A DNA stretch of 64,000 nt, from the NCBI GenBank assembly GCA_964035545.1, contig CAXIUT010000230.1, forward strand, positions 1,364,001 through 1,428,000, read 5' to 3'. This document shows, piece after piece, positions 57,564-64,000 of the stretch (position 1 is its first letter; each line of letters starts with the position of its first letter). This DNA is from Bugula neritina (Eukaryota > Bryozoa > Gymnolaemata > Cheilostomatida > Bugulidae). The notes beneath the pieces are model-generated. The model saw only the letters and a list, made by a program, of their open reading frames with translations. It ran no database searches and had not been told where the DNA came from. The translations under genes were made by a program, and so were the position numbers.

Positions 57564-60500
57564 CACATTGAAATATCCTGCGACATACCGAAATGAATGG
57601 TAAACTAGTGAAATATACTGTAACATATTGAAACATACCGGAACATACTGCAACATAACAAAATATATTGCAACACATTGAAATATACGGCAACATACCG
57701 AAATATACTGCGACACGTTGAAAAATACTGCAACATACTGAAATATACTGCAAGTGGTGCAACATACTGAAATAAACTGTAACTCACTGAAATACACTGC
57801 AACATACTGCAACATACTGCAACATACTGAAATATACTGCGACACATTAAAATATACTGCAACATACTGAAATATACTGGAACATACTGCAACATACTAA
57901 AATATACTGCAACATACTGAAACATACTGCAACATACTGAAATATACTGCAACTTACTGAAATACACTATAACATATTGAAATATACTGAACATACTCAA
58001 TTACACTCTAAGATACTGAAGTATGCTGTAGCATACTGAAACACACTGCAACGCACTGAAGTATACTGTAATACACTGAAATGTAATGCAACATGCTAAA
58101 TTATACTGCGACATACTGCAACATACTGAAATACACTACACATACTGCAACATACTGAAATACACAGGAACATATTGAAATACACTGCGACACATTGAAA
58201 TATACTGCAACATACTGAAATATACTGTAACATAAAGAAATATGCGGTAGCACACTGAAATACACTGCAACCAATGAAGTATACTATAATATACTGAAAT
58301 GTACTGCAACATGCCGAAATATACTGCAACGCATTGAATTACACTGTGACATATTGAAATATACCACAACATACTGAAGTGTAGTGTAATATGCAGAAAT
58401 GTACTGTAACATACTGATATATACTGTAACACACTGAAATATAGTCTAACATACCGAAATACACTGTAACATACTGAAATATACTGCAACATACTGCAAC
58501 ATACTGAATTACACTTGAACATAATGAAATACACTGCAACACATTGAAATATACTGCAACATATCGAAATGAATGGTAAACTAGTGAAATATACTGTAAC
58601 ATAATGAAACATACCGGAACATACTGCAAAATAACAAAACATATTGCAACACATTGAAATATACGGCAACATACCGAAATATACTGCGACACGTTGAAAA
58701 ATACTGCAACATACTGAAATATATTGCAAGTGGTGCAACATACTGCAACATACTGAAATACACTGTAACATATTGAAATACTCTGCAACATACTGCAACA
58801 TACTGAAATAAACTGGAACATATTGGAATACACTGCAACACATTGAAATATACTGCAACACACCGAAACATACTGCAACATACTGAAATAAAATGCAACA
58901 TACTGCAACATACTAAAATACACTGTAACATACTGAAATACATTGCAACACCTTAAAATATACTACAACATACTGAAACATACTGCAACAAACTGAAATA
59001 CACTGGAACATACTAAAAAACACTATAACATATTGAAATATACTGCAACATACTGAATTACTCTCTAACATACTGAAATATGCTGTAGCATACTGAAATA
59101 CACTGCAAGACACTGAAGTATACTGCAATATACTGAAATGTACTGCAACATTCTGAATTATACTGCAACATACTGTACCATACTGAAATACACTGTAACA
59201 TATCGAAATACACTGCAACATACTGCAACATACTGAAATAAACTGCAACATACCGCAACATACTGAAATACACTGCAACATACTGAATTACATTGCAACA
59301 CATTAAAATATACTGCAACAAACTGAAATACACTGCAACATAATGAAAAACACTATAACATATTGAAATATACTGCAACATACTGAATTACTCTCTAACA
59401 TACTGAATTACTCTCTAACATACTGAAATATGCTGTAGCATATTGAAATATACTGCAACATACTGAATTACTCTCTAACATACTGAATTATGCTGTAGCA
59501 TACTGAAATACACTGCAAGACACTGAAGTATCCTGCAATATACTGAAATGTACTGCAACATTCTGAATTATACTGCAACATACTGCAACATACTGAAATA
59601 CACTGTAACATAAAGAAATATGCTGTAGCACACTGAAATACACTGCAACACACTGAAGTATACTATAATATACTGAAATGTACTGCAACATACCGAAATA
59701 ATATACTGCAACGCATTGAATTACACTGTGACATATTGAAATATACCACAACATACTGAAATGTAGTGTAATATGCAAAAAGGTACTGTAACATACTGAA
59801 ATATACTGTAACACACTGAAATATAGTCTAACATACCGAAATACACTGTAACATACTGAAATATACTGCAACATACTGCAACATACTGAGTTACACTTGA
59901 ACATAATGAAATACACTGCAACACATTGAAATATACTGCAACATATCGAAATGAATGGTAAACTAGTGAAATATACTGTAACATAATGAAACATACCGGA
60001 ACATACTGCAAAATAACAAAACATATTGCAACACATTGAAATATACGGCAACATACCGAGATATACTGCGACACGTTGAAAAATACTGCAACATACTGAA
60101 ATATATTGCAAGTGGTGCAACATACTGAAATAAACTGTGACACACTGAAATACACTGCAACATACTGCAACATACTGAAATATACTGCAACACATTAAAA
60201 TATACTGCAACATACTGCAACATACTGCAACATACTGAAATACACTGAAATATATCGAAATACACTGCAACATACTGCAACATACTGAAATACACTGGAA
60301 CATAATGGAATACACTGCAACACATTGAAATATACTGCGACACACTGAAACATAAGGTAACACAATGAAGTATACTGCGACACATTAAATTAAACTGCAA
60401 TACACTGAAATATACTGCAACAGACTGAAATATACTCTAACATACCGAAATACACTGTAACATACTCAAATATACTGCAACATACTGCAACATACTGAAG

Positions 60501-63500
60501 TACACTTGAACGTAATGAAATACACTGCAACCCATTGATATATACTGCAACATTTCGAAATGAATGGTAAACTACTGAAATAGAGTGTAACATAATGAAA
60601 CATACCGGAACATACTGCAACATAATAAAATATAGTGTAACACACTGAAATAAGCGGCAACATAGCGAAATACATTGCAACACATTAAAATATACTGCAA
60701 CATACTGAAACATACTGCAACAAACTGAAATACACTGCAACATAATGAAAAACACTATAACATATTGAAATATACTGCAACATACTGAATTACTCTCTAA
60801 CATACTGAATTACTCTCCAACATACTGAAATATGCTGTAGCATACTGAAGTATACTGCAATATACTGAAATGTACTGCAACATTCTGAATTATACTGCAA
60901 CATACTGCAACATACTGAAATACACTGTAACATAAAGAAATATGCTGTAGCACACTGAAATACACTGCAACACACTGAAGTATACTATAATATACTGAAA
61001 TGTACTGCAACATACCGAAATAATATACTGCAACGCATTGAATTACACTGTGACATATTGAAATATACCACAACATACTGAAATGTTGTGTAATATGCAA
61101 AAAGGTACTGTAACATACTGAAATATACTGTAACACACTGAAATATAGTCTAACATACCGAAATACACTGTAACATACTGAAATATACTGCAACATACTG
61201 CAACATACTGAATTACACTTAAACATAATGAAATACACTGCAACACATTGAAATATACTGCAACATATCGAAATGAATGGTAAACTAGTGAATTATACTG
61301 TAACATAATGAAACATACCGGAACATACTGCAAAATAACAAAACATATTGCAACACATTGAAATATACGGCAACATACCGAGATATACTGCGACACGTTG
61401 AAAAATACCGCAACATACTGAAATATATTGCAAGTGGTGCAACATACTGAAATAAACTGTGACGCACTGAAATACACTGCAACATACTGCAACATACTGA
61501 AATATACTGCAACACATTAAAATATACTGCAACATACTGCAACATACTGCAACATACTGAAATACACTGAAATATATCGAAATACACTGCAACATACTGC
61601 AACATACTGCAACATACTGAAATACACTGGAACATAATAAAATACACTGCAACACATTGAAACATAAGGTAACACAATGAAGTATACTGCGACACATTAA
61701 ATTAAACTGCAACACACTGAAATATACTGCAACAGACTGAAATATACTCTAACATACCGAAATACACTGTAACATACTCAAATATACTGCAACATACTGC
61801 AACATACTAAAGTACACTTGAAAGTAATGAAATACACTGCAACCCATTGATATATACTGCAACATTTCGAAATGAATGGTAAACTAGTGAAATAGAGTGT
61901 AACATAATGAAACATACCGGAACATACTGCAACATAATAAAATATAGTGTAACACACCGAAACATGCGTCAACATACCGAAATATACTGCAACACCTTGA
62001 AAAATACTGCAACATACTTAAACATACGGCAACATACTGAAATATACTGCAACATACTGAAATACACTCTAACATATTGAAATATGCTGTAGCATACTGA
62101 AATACACTGCCACACACTGAAGTATACTGTAATATACAGAAATGTACTGTAACATACTGAAACATACGGCAACATACTGAAATGTACTGCAACATACTGA
62201 AATATACTCTAAGTGGTGCAACATACTGAAATACACTGTGACACACTGAAATACACTGCAACACACTTCAACATACTGCAACATACTGAAATACACTGTA
62301 ACATATTGAAATACACTGCAACATACTGCAACATACTGAACAACACTGGAACATATTGGAATACACTGCAACACCTTGAAATATACTGCAACACACTGAA
62401 ACATACGGCAACATACTGAAATACACTGCAAAATACTGCAACATACTAAAATACACTGTAACATACTGAAATACATTGCAACACATTAAAATATACTGCA
62501 ACATACTGAAACATACTGCAACAAACTGAAATACACTGCAACATAGTGAAAACCACCAGAACATTTTGAAATATACTACAACATACTGAATTACTCTCTA
62601 ACATACTGAAATATGCTGTAGCATACTGAAATACACTGCAACATACTGAAGTATACTGCAATATACTGAAATGTACTGCAACATACTGAATTATACTGTA
62701 ACATACTGAAATGTAATGCAACATACTGATATATACTGCAACATACTGCAACATACTGAAATACACAGTTACATATTGAAATACACTGCGACACATAGAA
62801 ATATACTGCAACATACTGAAATATACTGCAATATACTGCAACATACTGAAATAGACTGTGACATACTGAAATACACTGCACAATACTGCAAGAAACTGCA
62901 ACATACTGAAATACACTGTAACATATTCAAATACACTGCATCATACTGCAACATACTCACATACACTGGAACATATTCATATACACTGCAACACATTGAA
63001 ATATACTGCAACACACGGAACCATTCGGCAACATACCGAAATACACTGCGACACAGTGAAAAATACGGCAACATACTGAAATATACTGCAAATGATGCAC
63101 GTACTGAAATACAATGTGACACACTGAAATACACTGCAACATACTGCAACATACTGAAATACACTGTAACATATTGAAATACACTGCATGATACTGCAAC
63201 ATACTGAAATACACTGGAACATATTGATATACACTGCAACACATTGAAATCTTCTGTAACATATTGAAACATACCGGAACATACTGCAACGTAATAAAAT
63301 ATAGTGTAACACACTGAAATATACGGCAACATACCGAAATATACTGCGACTCGTTGAAAAATACTGCAACATACTGAAATATACTGCAAGTGGTGCAACA
63401 TACTGAAATACACTGTGACACTCTGAAATACACTGCAACATAATGCAACATACTGTACCATACTGAAAGACACTGTAACATATCGAATTGCACTGCAACA

Positions 63501-64000
63501 TACTGCAACATACTGAAATATACTGCAACATACTGCAACATACTGAAATACACTGCAACATACTGAATTACATTGCAACACATTAAAATATACTGCAACA
63601 TACTGAAACATACTGCAACATACTGAAATATACTGCAACATACTGAAATACACTATAACATATTGAAATATACTGCAACATACTGAATTACACTCTAACA
63701 TACTGAAATATGCTATAGCATACTGAAATACACTGCAACACACTGAAGTATACTGTAATACACTGAAATGTAATGCAACATACTGAATTATACTGCAACA
63801 TAGTGCAACATAGTGAAATACACCACAACATACTGCAACATACTGAAATACACTGGAACATTTTGAAATACACTGCGACACATTGAAATACACTGCAACA
63901 TACTGAATTATACTGCAAGATACTGCAACATACTGAATCAGACTGTGACATACTGAAGTACACTGCAACATACTGCAAGATACTGCAACATAATGAAATA
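57564..64000 (+). repeat. 10-bp-monomer satellite, distal end of window
   Basis: Continuation of the satellite to the window end, duplicating 48012-54445. No gene, RNA or further transposon was seen. The array clearly continues beyond 64000. Confidence 0.95.

Larger units (their letters stand above)
56734..64000 (+). repeat. 9,552-bp tandem duplication, copy 2 (cut by window end)
   Basis: The second unit is complete for 7,267 bp and then leaves the window. The offset is 9,552 bp up to about 61020 and 9,555 bp afterwards, because of a TAA insertion at about 61021. Visible differences are rare, such as GAATTATGC near 49524 against GAAATATGC near 59076, and GCAACACATT near 52813 against GCAACACCTT near 62368. 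Confidence 0.88.

Noticed and set aside
1-64000. Telomeric repeats or a CENP-B box
   Set aside because: No TTAGGG-type tract is present, and I did not find the CENP-B core pattern TTCG....A..CGGG in the satellite. Centromere identity remains unproven either way.

Overview
This window looks like eukaryotic heterochromatin. It holds no convincing protein-coding gene. About 56 kb of the 64 kb is one satellite family built on a 10-bp monomer, roughly ATACTGMAAY. CTGAAAT and CTGCAAC versions of the monomer alternate, always in the same orientation. About 7.9 kb is transposon DNA inserted into the satellite. The AT-rich non-satellite sequence, the tRNA-like element with a Pol III B box, the TAA microsatellite and the CACAG...CTGTG transposons suggest an animal genome, probably an invertebrate. 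I cannot name a species, and this placement is inference.

Layout: satellite 1-34247; a 756-bp inverted-repeat element (plus) 34248-35003; satellite 35004-39136; a 5,648-bp element of the same family 39137-44784, carrying a nested 756-bp copy (minus) at 43930-44685; satellite 44785-47255; a 756-bp copy (minus) 47256-48011; satellite 48012-56807; a 756-bp copy (minus) 56808-57563; satellite 57564-64000. The satellite is organised as nested higher-order repeats. Sequence offsets of 8,857 (later 8,927), 4,598, 1,119, about 2,990, 3,510 and 9,552 bp recur in different parts of the array. The last copy at 56808 is a passenger of the 9,552-bp tandem duplication and not a new insertion.

The transposon family has 19-bp terminal inverted repeats CACAGGATAGTTAAGGGCA and 2-bp target duplications (AC, AC, CA, AG). 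Unoccupied paralogues of three insertion sites lie elsewhere in the same window and confirm the exact ends. Termini and target-site length fit the CMC (EnSpm/CACTA, Mirage, Chapaev) group of cut-and-paste transposons. No transposase is visible, so all copies appear non-autonomous. The 5.6-kb member shares both ends with the 756-bp copies but has about 4.2 kb of unrelated AT-rich interior, including a degenerate tRNA-Cys-like sequence.

The many long minus-strand open frames, up to 441 codons, are artefacts. The 10-bp monomer has few stop triplets on that strand, and three monomers make a 10-residue peptide period. They should not be annotated as proteins.
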